Shown here piece by piece: positions 1 to 8,007 of a stretch of DNA of 64,000 bases (position 1 is its first letter; each line of letters begins with the position of its first letter). The notes under the pieces are model-generated. The model saw nothing but the letters and a program-made list of their open reading frames with translations, was not told the DNA's origin and made no database searches. The DNA is taken from NCBI RefSeq assembly GCF_009674565.1, contig NZ_WKJL01000026.1, forward strand, positions 1-64,000, given 5' to 3'. Source of the stretch: Duganella aquatilis (GTDB lineage: Bacteria; Pseudomonadota; Gammaproteobacteria; Burkholderiales; Burkholderiaceae_D). The translations under genes and the position numbers were made by a program.

Positions 1-287
1 GCCTGCAGTGCCAGCGCGTCGGCGGGCTGCAGCTGGCCGGACAGCCAGGCGGCTTCCGCCCGCACCAGTTGCAGGCGCACCGCGGCGGCGCCGGCGTCGT
101 CAGGGGAGAGGGCGGCGGCCGGCAGCAGCGCTTCGGCTTCGTCCGCCAGTTGCAGCGCGCGGCCGGTGTCGCGCTGGCGCAGATGCCAGGCCAGCGGCAG
201 CAGCAAGGGCAGGCGCGCAGCACCGCGCCGGGAGGGCAGGGCGGCCTCCCATTCGGCTAACGCGTCGTCCAGCGCAAACATGTCCAT
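1..287 (-). CDS. N-terminal part of an unrecognised helical protein (cut by window edge)
   Basis: The frame is open on the minus strand from ATG at 287 to the window edge (95 codons). The predicted product starts MDMFALDDALAEWEA and is rich in Ala, Leu and Arg, with regularly spaced helical segments like those of tetratricopeptide-type helical repeats. An SD-like GGGGA lies just before the ATG. Only the N-terminus is present, so no catalytic domain can be seen. In this bacterial group such an N-terminus often precedes a GGDEF domain, but that is a guess. Confidence 0.5.
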   Translation of the reverse strand, partial: MDMFALDDALAEWEAALPSRRGAARLPLLLPLAWHLRQRDTGRALQLADEAEALLPAAALSPDDAGAAAVRLQLVRAEAAWLSGQLQPADALALQ

Positions 288-312
288 CACATTCCCCAGG
301 AGACTTGCTCTT

Positions 313-335
313 AGGCATTATAGACACAAATGCCT
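313..335 (-). promoter_or_regulatory. Inverted repeat overlapping a TATAAT -10 before the partial gene
   Basis: The sequence is AGGCAT-N11-ATGCCT (313-318 and 330-335). On the minus strand a perfect TATAAT occupies 322-317 inside the spacer, 30 bases before the ATG at 287. No good -35 is seen, which would fit an activated or repressed promoter. The same half-sites with the same spacing occur at the start of mntH. Confidence 0.5.
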
Positions 336-340
336 TGCTT

Positions 341-1252
341 TTAATACAGTGTTTGTGACGATTCGTGCAAGAGCTGTCCGTACAGGGTGTGGCGCATCCT
401 GGCGATCTTGCCTTCTTCGACGGCAGCCAGTATCGCGCATTGCGGCTCGATCAGGTGGCGGCAGTTGTAGAACTTGCAGTGGCCGAGGTAAGGCTCGAAT
501 TCTACAAAGGCGCGCTCCAGCATGCCCTCGGTCAGATGGTAGAGGCCGAACTCCTGGAAACCCGGCGAATCGATGATCGACGATTCCGGTCCCAGGTCCG
601 GCAGCGTGTACAGCCGGGTGAAGGTGGTGGTGTGCTTGCCGGTGTCGAGCGCGGCGGAGATTTCGCGCACGGCGATGTCGGCGTCCGGCACCAGCAGGTT
701 GATCAGCGACGACTTGCCCATGCCGGACTGGCCGATCAGGATCGACGACTGGCCCGCCAGCAGCGGCCGCAGCGTGGCGACCGCGTGTTCCGGCTCGGCG
801 GTGGCCGACACCTCGTGCACCGGATAGCCCAGGCTGGCGTACAGTTGCACCCGTTCGCGCGCGCGCGGCAGGGCGGCGGCGACGTCGGTCTTGTTGAGGA
901 TCAGGTGGGCCTTGATGCCGGCCGCTTCGGCCGCCACCAGCGAGCGCGACACCAGGTCGTCGGTGAAGCCCGGCTCGGTGGCGACCACGATGAACAGCTG
1001 CGTCAGGTTGGCCGCCAGCAGCTTGGACTTGTACTGGTCCGAGCGGTACAGCAGGGTCTTGCGTTCCTCGATCTTGTCGATCACGCCCTGGTCGGGCGAG
1101 GTCATGGTGATGCGCACGAAGTCGCCCACCGCCACATTGGTCTTCTTGCCGCGCGTGACGCATTGCAGCTTGACGCCGTCCGCTTCGGCCAGGTAGTGGC
1201 GGCCGTGGGCGGCGATGATGACGGCGCTGCGCTGTTCCGCTGCGCCGCTCAT
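341..1252 (-). CDS. rsgA: Ribosome small-subunit-dependent GTPase A
   Basis: RsgA is a circularly permuted GTPase that helps mature the 30S subunit. The 303-residue product has an N-terminal OB-fold region, then G motifs in permuted order: NKTD (about 120-123), the P-loop GQSGMGKSS (174-182) and DSPG (228-231). A C-terminal zinc site follows with C259, C264, H266 and C272 (within FYNCRHLIEPQC). The length is normal for the family. The ATG overlaps the stop of the upstream gene (ATGA), so it is the last gene of a leftward operon behind the M48 protease and the pterin dehydratase. Confidence 0.97.
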   Translation of the reverse strand: MSGAAEQRSAVIIAAHGRHYLAEADGVKLQCVTRGKKTNVAVGDFVRITMTSPDQGVIDKIEERKTLLYRSDQYKSKLLAANLTQLFIVVATEPGFTDDLVSRSLVAAEAAGIKAHLILNKTDVAAALPRARERVQLYASLGYPVHEVSATAEPEHAVATLRPLLAGQSSILIGQSGMGKSSLINLLVPDADIAVREISAALDTGKHTTTFTRLYTLPDLGPESSIIDSPGFQEFGLYHLTEGMLERAFVEFEPYLGHCKFYNCRHLIEPQCAILAAVEEGKIARMRHTLYGQLLHESSQTLY

Positions 1253-1596
1253 GCCGGCACCGCCGCTTGCTGGTACAGCGCGTCCGCCCTGGCGGCGCAG
1301 ATGAAATCGTTGTCGGTCAGGCCGTGGGCGGAGTGGGTGTCGTAGTGCACGACGCAGGTGTTGTAAGTGACGGTCATTTCGGGGTGGTGGTCTTCATTGT
1401 GGCTTACGTATGCCAGGGCGTTGACGAAGGCCATGGTGCGATGATAATTCCTGAACGTGAAACTGCGGACCAGGCGGCCGTTGTCGATCGCCCAGTCCGG
1501 CAACAGCGCCAGCAGGCGCGCGGCCTCGCCGGCCTCCAGCGCGTCCTTGCGCGGACGGCAGCGGGCGGCCAGCAGGTCGGCGCGGGTGGCGATCAT
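1249..1596 (-). CDS. phhB: 4a-hydroxytetrahydrobiopterin dehydratase (PCD/DCoH family)
   Basis: This enzyme dehydrates 4a-hydroxytetrahydropterin to regenerate the cofactor used by aromatic amino-acid hydroxylases. The 115-residue product carries the family signature SHNEDHHPEM (H70-H71-P72) and a later THSAHGLT segment with the third active-site His. Length is typical. It overlaps the M48 gene upstream and rsgA downstream by ATGA junctions, so the three are probably cotranscribed and translationally coupled. No phenylalanine hydroxylase lies nearby in the window. Confidence 0.93.
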   Translation of the reverse strand: MIATRADLLAARCRPRKDALEAGEAARLLALLPDWAIDNGRLVRSFTFRNYHRTMAFVNALAYVSHNEDHHPEMTVTYNTCVVHYDTHSAHGLTDNDFICAARADALYQQAAVPA

Positions 1597-2861
1597 GAGG
1601 CCGCCAGCGTCAGTTGGCGGATGCGCACGCTGGCCGGCGGATGCGAGTCGTAGAAGGCCGAGTGCAGCGGGTCGGGCGTCAGGGTCGAGGCATTGTCCTC
1701 ATACATCTTGACCAGCGCCGACACCAGGTCGCGGGCGTCGGTGTGCTGGGCGGCGAAGGCGTCCGCCTCGAATTCATGCTTGCGCGAGCCCAGCGAGGTC
1801 AGCGGAGCGAACAGGAAGGTGAACACCGGCAGCACCAGCATGAACAGCAGCAGCGCCATGGCGTCGTTGCCCTGGCCCGGCAGCAGTACCGGGTTGACGC
1901 CCAGGCCGTCGTAGAACCATGGCTGGGTCTTCAGGTAGCCGAGCAGGGCCAGGAAGCCCAGCGAGATGGCGAACATCATGCCGATGCGCTTGATGATGTG
2001 CTTGAGCTTGAAATGGCCCAGCTCGTGCGCCAGCACCGCCTCGATTTCCTGCGGCTGCAGGCGCGCCAGCAGCGTGTCGAAGAAGACGATGCGCTTGTTG
2101 GCGCCGAAGCCGGAGAAGTAGGCGTTGCCGTGGGCGCTGCGCTTGGAGCCGTCCATCACGAACAGGCCCTTGGAGGCGAAGCCGACGCGCTGCATCAGGC
2201 CTTCGATGCGGGATTTCAGCGACTGGTCTTCCAGCGGCGTGAACTTGTTGAACATCGGTGCGATCACGGTCGGGTACAGCACCATCATCAGCAGCTGGAA
2301 GCCGCTCCACACCACCCAGGTGTACAGCCACCACAGGTTGCCGGCCTGGTTCATCAGGGTCAGCACCAGCCACGCCAGCGGCAGGCCGATGGCCGCGCCC
2401 AGCAGCGCGCCTTTGATCATGTCGCCGAAGAACAGGCCCTTGGTCATCTTGTTAAAACCGAAACGTTGCTCCAGGCTGAATTGCTTGTAGTAGTCGAACG
2501 GCAGGTCGATGGCGCCGGAAATGGCGGCGAAGGCTGCCAGCAGCGCCAGCTGATAGGTCATGCCGGGGCCGGTGAGCTGGAAAATCTGCAGCGACAGCCA
2601 TTGCAGGCCGCCCAGCAGCGTGAAGCCGACCAGCACGGCCGTGTTCACCAGCAGCGTCAGCAGGCCGTACTGGGTGCGCGCGATGGTGTAGTCGGCGGCT
2701 TTCTGGTGCGCGGCCAGCGGTATCTTTTCGGCAAATTCCGCCGGCACGGCGCTGCGGTGCGCCAGCACATGACGGAGTTGACGCGACGCCAGCCAAAAGC
2801 GGACCAGCAGCGTCAAAATGATGAAAGATACGAACAAAATCGAAAACGCGAGTGAATACAT
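1593..2861 (-). CDS. M48 family membrane zinc metalloprotease (Ste24/CAAX protease 1-like)
   Basis: The 422-residue product is a multi-pass membrane protease of the Ste24/M48 family. It begins with a membrane segment (MYSLAFSILFVSFIILTLL) and has several further hydrophobic spans. The zinc motif HELGH is at 279-283, and a downstream HEFEADAFA supplies the third ligand Glu near residue 359. Bacterial relatives take part in membrane-protein quality control, but the substrate cannot be told from sequence. It is the first gene of the leftward M48-phhB-rsgA operon and is divergent from orn, with 56 bp between the starts. Confidence 0.93.
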   Translation of the reverse strand: MYSLAFSILFVSFIILTLLVRFWLASRQLRHVLAHRSAVPAEFAEKIPLAAHQKAADYTIARTQYGLLTLLVNTAVLVGFTLLGGLQWLSLQIFQLTGPGMTYQLALLAAFAAISGAIDLPFDYYKQFSLEQRFGFNKMTKGLFFGDMIKGALLGAAIGLPLAWLVLTLMNQAGNLWWLYTWVVWSGFQLLMMVLYPTVIAPMFNKFTPLEDQSLKSRIEGLMQRVGFASKGLFVMDGSKRSAHGNAYFSGFGANKRIVFFDTLLARLQPQEIEAVLAHELGHFKLKHIIKRIGMMFAISLGFLALLGYLKTQPWFYDGLGVNPVLLPGQGNDAMALLLFMLVLPVFTFLFAPLTSLGSRKHEFEADAFAAQHTDARDLVSALVKMYEDNASTLTPDPLHSAFYDSHPPASVRIRQLTLAAS

Positions 2862-2917
2862 TCTATGCCTGTGAGAAAATGGCGGATTCGGATTAATTTA
2901 GCCAAGAGAAGAGAATT

Positions 2918-3511
2918 ATGTCACAAGCTACTGATTTGCCAGAAGGTTCCGCAGTTCCCGCCGCGCCGCGCCAGAACGAATTCAACCTGGTGTGGGTCGA
3001 TATGGAAATGACCGGCCTGGAGCCGGACACCGACCGCATCATCGAAGTGGCGATCGTGGTCACCGACATGCACCTGAACGTGCTGGCCGAAGGCCCGGTG
3101 TTCGCCATCCACCAGTCGGACGAAACGCTGGACAAGATGGACAACTGGAACAAGGGCACGCACGGCCGCTCGGGCCTGATCGACCGCGTCAAGGCGTCGA
3201 CCGTGACCGAGGCGCAGGCCGAGGAAGAACTGATCAAGTTCATGAAGCTGTGGGTACCGAAGGGCAAGGCGCCGATGTGCGGCAACACCATCGGCCAGGA
3301 CCGCCGCTTCATGGTGCGCTACATGCCGAAGCTGGAAGCCTATTTCCACTACCGGAATATCGATGTGTCGACGCTGAAAGAGCTGGGCAAGCGCTGGAAG
3401 CCGGAAATGGTCAGCGGCTTCAAAAAGGCCCAGATGCACACCGCGCTGGCCGACATTGTCGAGTCGATCGAGGAGCTGAAGTACTACCGCGAGCACTTCA
3501 TCAAGCTGTAA
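2918..3511 (+). CDS. orn: Oligoribonuclease
   Basis: Orn degrades 2-5-nt RNAs and the pGpG made during c-di-GMP turnover. The 197-residue product is a DEDDh 3'-5' exonuclease. ExoI is VDMEMTGLEPDTDRIIE (D28, E30), the central acidic residue lies near GNTIGQDRRFM, and the C-terminal ExoIII has H and D around KAQMHTALADIVESI. It is about 17 residues longer than usual at the N-terminus (MSQATDLPEGSAVPAAPRQ). The start at 2918 is supported by a purine-rich AAGAGAAGAG upstream. An intrinsic terminator follows directly. Confidence 0.97.
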   Translation: MSQATDLPEGSAVPAAPRQNEFNLVWVDMEMTGLEPDTDRIIEVAIVVTDMHLNVLAEGPVFAIHQSDETLDKMDNWNKGTHGRSGLIDRVKASTVTEAQAEEELIKFMKLWVPKGKAPMCGNTIGQDRRFMVRYMPKLEAYFHYRNIDVSTLKELGKRWKPEMVSGFKKAQMHTALADIVESIEELKYYREHFIKL

Positions 3512-3520
3512 TGCCTCCCG

Positions 3521-3545
3521 CGCCGGCCCAGCCGGCGTTTTTTTT
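3521..3545 (+). terminator. Rho-independent terminator after orn
   Basis: A 7-bp perfect GC stem, CGCCGGC / GCCGGCG (3521-3527, 3531-3537), with a CCA loop is followed by eight T residues (3538-3545). It starts 9 bases after the orn stop codon. Confidence 0.9.
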
Positions 3546-3598
3546 GGCCGTGCTGTGGCGCACGGTGCGCGCCGCGCAGGCGGGCTAGAGTGGCGGGC

Positions 3599-4465
3599 AT
3601 GACACGTCCGACTCTCCTGCTGGCGGTAAGCGTACCGCTGTTGCTGCTGGCGCTGGCCGCCTGTTCGCCGCTGACGGCGCTGAACGCGCTGACGCCGGCC
3701 GGCGGCGCCGAACGCACGGCGGACCTGGCCTATGGCGACGGTCCGCGCCGCAAGCTCGACGTCTATCGTCCGCGCGACGCCCACGGGCAGGCGCCGGTGG
3801 TGGTGTTCTTCTACGGCGGCAACTGGGTGGCCGGCGAGCGCGCCGACTATGCCTTTGTCGGCCGGGCGCTGGCGTCGCGCGGCATCGTCGCCGTGATTGC
3901 CGATTACCGGCTGTATCCCGAAGTGCGCTATCCCGATTTCCTGAATGACGCGGCGCAGGCGGTGGCCTGGGCCCGGCGTGAGGCGCGCCGCTACGGCGGC
4001 GATCCGGCCCGGCTGTACGTGATGGGCCACAGCGCCGGCGCCTACAACGCCGCCATGATCGCGCTCGACGGCCGCTGGCTGGCGGCGCAGGGGCTGTCGC
4101 CGGCCGACCTGCGCGGCTGGATCGGCCTGGCCGGTCCGTATGACTTCCTGCCGATCGAAAATCCGACCACCAGGCCGGTGTTCCACTTCCCGGACACGCC
4201 GCCCGCCTCGCAGCCGATCAACCACGTCAGCGCGGCGGCGCCGGCGGCCTTGCTGATCGCCGCGCGCAAGGACGATCTGGTCGACCCGGCGCGCAACACC
4301 GGCGGGCTGGCCGCCGCGCTGCGCGCGCAACAGGTGCCGGTGCAGGAACTCTATTACGACAAGGTGCGCCACACCACGCTGGTGGCCACGTTGGCCGGAC
4401 CGCTGCACTGGCTGGCGCCGGTGCTGGACCAGGTCGAGCTGTTCGTCGCCGATCCGCAACCATAA
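3599..4465 (+). CDS. Lipoprotein alpha/beta hydrolase (carboxylesterase type)
   Basis: The 288-residue product has a lipoprotein signal ending in LLLALAAC, so it is probably lipid-anchored in the envelope. The mature part is an alpha/beta hydrolase: an oxyanion-hole segment VVFFYGGNW, the nucleophile elbow GHSAG with Ser near residue 145, and a late His in KVRHTTLV with an Asp in RKDDLVDPA. It resembles BD-FAE-type or isoprenylcysteine-methylesterase-like esterases. The natural substrate is not evident. A GTG nine bases upstream is an alternative start. ATG at 3599 gives a standard signal peptide. Confidence 0.85.
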   Translation: MTRPTLLLAVSVPLLLLALAACSPLTALNALTPAGGAERTADLAYGDGPRRKLDVYRPRDAHGQAPVVVFFYGGNWVAGERADYAFVGRALASRGIVAVIADYRLYPEVRYPDFLNDAAQAVAWARREARRYGGDPARLYVMGHSAGAYNAAMIALDGRWLAAQGLSPADLRGWIGLAGPYDFLPIENPTTRPVFHFPDTPPASQPINHVSAAAPAALLIAARKDDLVDPARNTGGLAAALRAQQVPVQELYYDKVRHTTLVATLAGPLHWLAPVLDQVELFVADPQP

Positions 4466-4481
4466 TGGCCGGGGGACGCCT

Positions 4482-4727
4482 TTGGACGCTATCTTCACTA
4501 CCGAGTACCTGGGCTGGGATATCGTCATCCATTGCATCTGCAGCGAGCAACGCTATACCGCCACCGCGCACGCCTCGCTCACCGTGCAAAGCGAAAGCGG
4601 CGAGCTGTGGATCGATGCGCGCACGCAGGTGGTCACGCTGGCCAACCGCCATTTTTCCTCCAGCCATGGATGCATCGATGCGCTGCTGGCCGACGTCAAG
4701 GAACTGATCGACGCGCTAAAGAAGTGA
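4482..4727 (+). CDS. Small hypothetical protein, 81 aa
   Basis: The frame opens with TTG at 4482 behind a GGGGGA ribosome-binding-like sequence, 16 bases after the esterase stop. The product (starting MDAIFTTEYLGWDIVIHC, ending in an amphipathic ADVKELIDALKK helix) has a normal residue composition, whereas the overlapping frame from ATG 4465 is Ser/Pro/Ala low-complexity. No family is recognised. Its 3' end overlaps the convergent cupin gene by 12 bp. It may be coupled to the esterase. Confidence 0.6.
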   Translation: MDAIFTTEYLGWDIVIHCICSEQRYTATAHASLTVQSESGELWIDARTQVVTLANRHFSSSHGCIDALLADVKELIDALKK

Positions 4728-5621
4728 CGCGGGCAGGATCGCCGGATCGCCTTGCAACGCCAGCGGCACCGCGCGCGCCCAGCGGTTGGACGACAGCGAG
4801 AAGGTCAGCGCGCGCACCTGGTGATACCAGCCGGCCGGCACATACAGCATGTCGCCCGGCTGGACGATGACCTCGATCATGGCGGCCTGGCGCGCCAGCG
4901 GGAATCGCTGGTAATCCGGCGCCTCCGGATCGAAGGGCGAGCCGAACAGGATGGCGTTGGCTTCCTTCGGATACAGGAATTCATCATGGTGGGCCGGCGA
5001 CAGGAAAATCCGCTTGCTGCCCCAGATCTGGGCGAACACATTGTCGTCGTAGTCGCAATGCAGCGGCGTCACCGTGCCGGCCGGGCCGATCCAGAAGCGC
5101 GGCGGCCCCATCTTGTCGAAATAGGTGGGCCAGTGGCACATGCTGTTCAACTCGCGCAGTTCCAGGTTGCCAAGGTAGGGCGGCAGGCCCTCGGTGCGGT
5201 CGGCCAGTTCCAAGTAGTCGCGCATCGACATGTCCTGCATCGCGCGGTCCGGCGCGAAGGCGGTGTTGATGTAATCGCCGACGCGGGCGCGCACCGGCAT
5301 GTGGCCGTGGCGTTCGCGCAGGATGTCCGGCGATTCCTTCGCCAGTGGCCAGCGGCCGACGATGCCTTCGATCAGGAACGGCAGGCCTTCGGCGGCGCGG
5401 GCGCGGAAGTCTGCGGGCGTCAGCCTGGCGACGCGTGGCACTTCGGTAATCGCCGGCAGCCGGCGCGAGGCCTGGCGGATAGCGTCGCGCATGGCCTGCA
5501 CCGAGCTGACGCCGCGCACCTGCGCATCGCGCTGCTCGCGCGCCAGCCTGTTGGCGGCGGCCTGCTCCGGCGTTTCCTCCGCCAGCACGCGCGGCGGCAG
5601 GGTTTTTTGCTTTCTTAACAT
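4716..5621 (-). CDS. Cupin-like / JmjC-fold (cupin_8) dioxygenase-like protein
   Basis: The 301-residue product belongs to the cupin_8/JmjC-like group of Fe(II)/2-oxoglutarate-type oxygenases. The metal site is visible as HCDYDDN (H and D) plus a late His in VPAGWYHQVRA, after QPGDMLYVP. Other typical pieces are the early FLIEGIVGRWPLA and FWIGPAGTVTPLH. Relatives hydroxylate protein or tRNA substrates, but the target here is unknown. A GTG two codons upstream (5627) is an alternative start. It follows the MerR gene by about 12 bp on the same strand and is likely cotranscribed with it. Confidence 0.85.
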   Translation of the reverse strand: MLRKQKTLPPRVLAEETPEQAAANRLAREQRDAQVRGVSSVQAMRDAIRQASRRLPAITEVPRVARLTPADFRARAAEGLPFLIEGIVGRWPLAKESPDILRERHGHMPVRARVGDYINTAFAPDRAMQDMSMRDYLELADRTEGLPPYLGNLELRELNSMCHWPTYFDKMGPPRFWIGPAGTVTPLHCDYDDNVFAQIWGSKRIFLSPAHHDEFLYPKEANAILFGSPFDPEAPDYQRFPLARQAAMIEVIVQPGDMLYVPAGWYHQVRALTFSLSSNRWARAVPLALQGDPAILPASLL

Positions 5622-5633
5622 GGTCACAAACTT

Positions 5634-6029
5634 CTAGCAGTAATAGTCTTCAAGGTGGGGCGCATCGCTGGGCTTGCCATCTTCCACCCATTGTAGCTTG
5701 GCGCGCAGGAAGGCGAGGGCGGCGTCGATGTTTTGCTTCTTGTCGTCCAGCCGGGCGATCTGCTTGCGCAGCGCGGCGGCGGTGCGCGCGGCGGAACTGG
5801 CGCCGCTGCGGTATTCCTTGTTCAGCGCGGCAATCTCCGCCAGCGAGTAGCCGAGCGATTGCTGCAGGCGGATCATGCGCGCGGTGGTCAGGTCGGTGTC
5901 GTTGAACATCTGGTACGGCCGCGAGCCGCCCTTGGCGCTGCGCGTGGGCTTGAGCAGGCCTTTGTCGATGTAGAAGCGGACGGTGTCGACCGACAGGCCG
6001 GCGGCGCGGGCAAATTCGGATATCAGCAT
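5634..6029 (-). CDS. MerR family transcriptional regulator
   Basis: The 131-residue product has the MerR winged-helix N-terminus (MLISEFARAAGLSVDTVRFY, then GLLKPTRSAKGGSRPYQMFN), a second helix pair around LQQSLGYSLAEIAALN, and an antiparallel coiled coil (RKQIARLDDKKQNIDAALAF). The tail ends HLEDYYC with a single Cys, so there is no obvious metal-binding Cys pair. It is divergent from an aldo/keto reductase, and the shared intergenic region contains a MerR-type promoter with a 19-bp spacer. It probably controls that reductase and itself. Confidence 0.93.
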   Translation of the reverse strand: MLISEFARAAGLSVDTVRFYIDKGLLKPTRSAKGGSRPYQMFNDTDLTTARMIRLQQSLGYSLAEIAALNKEYRSGASSAARTAAALRKQIARLDDKKQNIDAALAFLRAKLQWVEDGKPSDAPHLEDYYC

Positions 6030-6038
6030 GGGAAACTC

Positions 6039-6069
6039 TTGACTATGGACTTAACTCCGCAGTTATAAC
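6039..6069 (+). promoter_or_regulatory. MerR-type promoter (19-bp spacer) with central dyad
   Basis: The -35 is TTGACT (6039-6044) and the -10 is TATAAC (6064-6069), with a 19-bp spacer instead of 17. Inside it lies the dyad TTAACT-CCGC-AGTTAT (6051-6056 / 6061-6066). An overlong spacer with a dyad is the hallmark of promoters that MerR proteins activate by twisting the DNA. The element points at the aldo/keto reductase and lies beside the start of the divergent MerR gene. Confidence 0.75.
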
Positions 6070-6091
6070 ATGGACTTTCAAGGAGAAGTCT

Positions 6092-7033
6092 ATGAATGAG
6101 ATCGATTGGGGCGTGCAGGGCCTGGGATGCATGGGCATGAGCGAGTTTTACGGCGACACCGATACGGCCGAAGCGCGCGCCACGCTGGAACTGGCGCTGG
6201 CCGGCGGCGTGCGCATGTTCGATACGGCCGATATGTACGGCCTGGGCGCCAACGAGACGTTTCTGGCGCCGTTTGTGCGCGCGCACCGCGAGCAGGTGGT
6301 GATCGCCACCAAGTTCGGCTACACGCGCACGGCTGGCAATCCGGATGACTGGAGCCTGGACAACCGGCCTGCGTACATTCGTGAGGCGGTGGAGCGCTCG
6401 CTTCGGCGACTGGATGTGGAGGTCATCGATCTGTATTACATGCACCGCCGCCAGCCGGATGTGCCGATCGAAGACGCGGTTGGGGCGATGGCGGATCTGG
6501 TCAAGGCCGGCAAGGTGAAGTCGCTGGGCTTGTGCGAGGTGAGCGCCGGGGAGTTGCGCGCGGCGCAGGCGGTGCATCCGATCGGCGCCTTGCAGTCGGA
6601 GTGGTCGGTGTTCAGCCGGCGGATTGAAGACGGCGTGCTGGATGCGGCGAGGGAGGGCGGCACTGTCATCGTGCCTTTTGCGCCGCTGGGCCGAGGGCTG
6701 TTGACCGGCAAGGCCTTTGCCGGCGAGTTGGGAGCGGACGACGCGCGCAATCACTTTCCGCGCTTCCAGCCGGAGAATCGCGCCGCCAATGTGCGGCTGG
6801 CCGGGCAGGTGGAACGTCTTGCCGCCGCGCGCGGTATCACTGCGGCGCAGATGGCGCTGGCGTGGCTCTATACACGGGCTGCCGCGTTGCAGGTGCGCGT
6901 GGTGCCGATTCCCGGCACGCGCCGCCGCAGCCGGCTTGCTGAGAACCTGGCGGCGGCAGCCATCCGGCTGACCGATGCCGAGATGACGGCCATGAACGCG
7001 CTGGCCGCCAGTGTGCAGGGTGGCGCCATGTGA
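6092..7033 (+). CDS. Aldo/keto reductase
   Basis: The 313-residue NADPH-dependent oxidoreductase carries the full catalytic tetrad: D45 and Y49 in FDTADMYG, K74 in ATKFGY and H118 in LYYMHRR. The beginning LGCMGMSEFYG and the late VVPIPGTRRRSRLAEN cofactor-binding segment are typical of the AKR11/13-like bacterial group. It has a strong AAGGAGAA ribosome-binding site. The divergent MerR gene and the MerR-type promoter suggest induction by an electrophile or quinone-like stress, but the inducer is not known. Confidence 0.93.
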   Translation: MNEIDWGVQGLGCMGMSEFYGDTDTAEARATLELALAGGVRMFDTADMYGLGANETFLAPFVRAHREQVVIATKFGYTRTAGNPDDWSLDNRPAYIREAVERSLRRLDVEVIDLYYMHRRQPDVPIEDAVGAMADLVKAGKVKSLGLCEVSAGELRAAQAVHPIGALQSEWSVFSRRIEDGVLDAAREGGTVIVPFAPLGRGLLTGKAFAGELGADDARNHFPRFQPENRAANVRLAGQVERLAAARGITAAQMALAWLYTRAAALQVRVVPIPGTRRRSRLAENLAAAAIRLTDAEMTAMNALAASVQGGAM

Positions 7034-7039
7034 CCGGCG

Positions 7040-7462
7040 TCATTCGCAGACGAAGGCGATCACGCCGCTGGCCTGTTGCGCGTGCAGCGATTCGGTCAGA
7101 CGGCATTGCATGGCGTCGGCCGGGATCGGCTTGGCCAGCAGGATGCGCGATTGCGTGTAGACGCAGGCCATCCAGTACGGCGCCGAGTCGGGCGGCAGGC
7201 GCCAGGTGGTGACCTGGCTCTGGTCGAACTTTTCGATGTGGTCGGGAACCAGGTTGCCGCCGTCGCTGGGATGCTGCGTGTACACCGCGATGGTCGCCAG
7301 CGACGCCGGCGGCAGATCGCTGTCGGCCACCAGTTGCCAGGTCTGGTCGACAGTGCGGGAAGTCTGTTCGATATCGATCACCCGCGGGCAATCAAAGATC
7401 ACCGCCGCCGCGCCGGCGATCGGCAGGTACAGGCTGGCGGCCAGCAGGCATAGGTATCGCAC
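7040..7462 (-). CDS. Secreted small protein, STY0301-like
   Basis: The 140-residue product begins with a signal peptide (MRYLCLLAASLYLPIAGAAA) and has three Cys in the mature part (FDCPRVIDIEQ, PYWMACVYTQSR, AMQCRLTES). This layout, with W-x-C-x-Y in the second half, resembles the small periplasmic STY0301 family of unknown function. The assignment is from pattern memory and is moderate. It is convergent with the aldo/keto reductase, and its start is 91 bp from the divergent CPBP-like gene. Confidence 0.7.
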   Translation of the reverse strand: MRYLCLLAASLYLPIAGAAAVIFDCPRVIDIEQTSRTVDQTWQLVADSDLPPASLATIAVYTQHPSDGGNLVPDHIEKFDQSQVTTWRLPPDSAPYWMACVYTQSRILLAKPIPADAMQCRLTESLHAQQASGVIAFVCE

Positions 7463-7553
7463 GGCAGCTCCTTTTGGACGGCGGAGCTTCTGTTATATTG
7501 CCGAATCTGTTTCAATGCATTGACACAAATCCATAATCTGCCTCGCCACCTTG

Positions 7554-8003
7554 ATGAAAAAAACCACCGCGGTATTGTACGGATGCGCATTCGGCGTGCT
7601 CACCGCCCTTGGTTCGACGGTCATCGAGGCCGGGCTCGATTATTTGAAGCTTTTTGTTGCCTCTGAGCCGCCGCCCAGCGGCGGCGAGTTGGCTGTTTAT
7701 ATCGTCGGCGCCATCTTCATCGGGCCGGCGCTGGAGACCTTGCTGTCCCAGATGGCGGTGGTGGAGGCGGTTATTTTTCGGTTCGGCCAGAAAAAGTGGC
7801 TGGCGATTGGGGCCAGCACGCTCGTCTTCGCGCTGATGCATTTGCCATCCGTGGCGCATGTGGCCAGGATGCTGTTTGTAGGAACGGCGTTCGGGTTGAT
7901 TTATTACCAGTTCAGGCGCTACGCCAAATCGGTGGCGTTCACCGCGACGCTCACCACGCACACAGTCCATAACATACTGATTTCCGCCGCCTTGCTCATG
8001 TAA
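7554..8003 (+). CDS. Small CPBP-like membrane protein with degenerate protease motif
   Basis: The 149-residue product has about four membrane spans and looks like a short CPBP (CAAX protease / bacteriocin-processing) protein. Motif 2 (FALMHLPSV) and motif 3 (THTVHNILI) are present. Motif 1, normally EExxxR, appears only as ALETLLSQM, with one Glu and no Arg. It may therefore be inactive or have altered chemistry. A TTG directly before the ATG is an alternative start. It is convergent with mntH, with 4 bp between the genes. Confidence 0.75.
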   Translation: MKKTTAVLYGCAFGVLTALGSTVIEAGLDYLKLFVASEPPPSGGELAVYIVGAIFIGPALETLLSQMAVVEAVIFRFGQKKWLAIGASTLVFALMHLPSVAHVARMLFVGTAFGLIYYQFRRYAKSVAFTATLTTHTVHNILISAALLM

Positions 8004-8007
8004 GGTA

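Noticed and set aside
2921..4537. 538-codon antisense frame over orn and the esterase
   Set aside because: It covers two well-supported plus-strand genes and their terminator and has skewed composition.
4465..4707. 80-codon plus-strand frame with ATG start
   Set aside because: The product is Ser/Pro/Ala/Arg low-complexity. The overlapping frame from TTG 4482 has normal composition.
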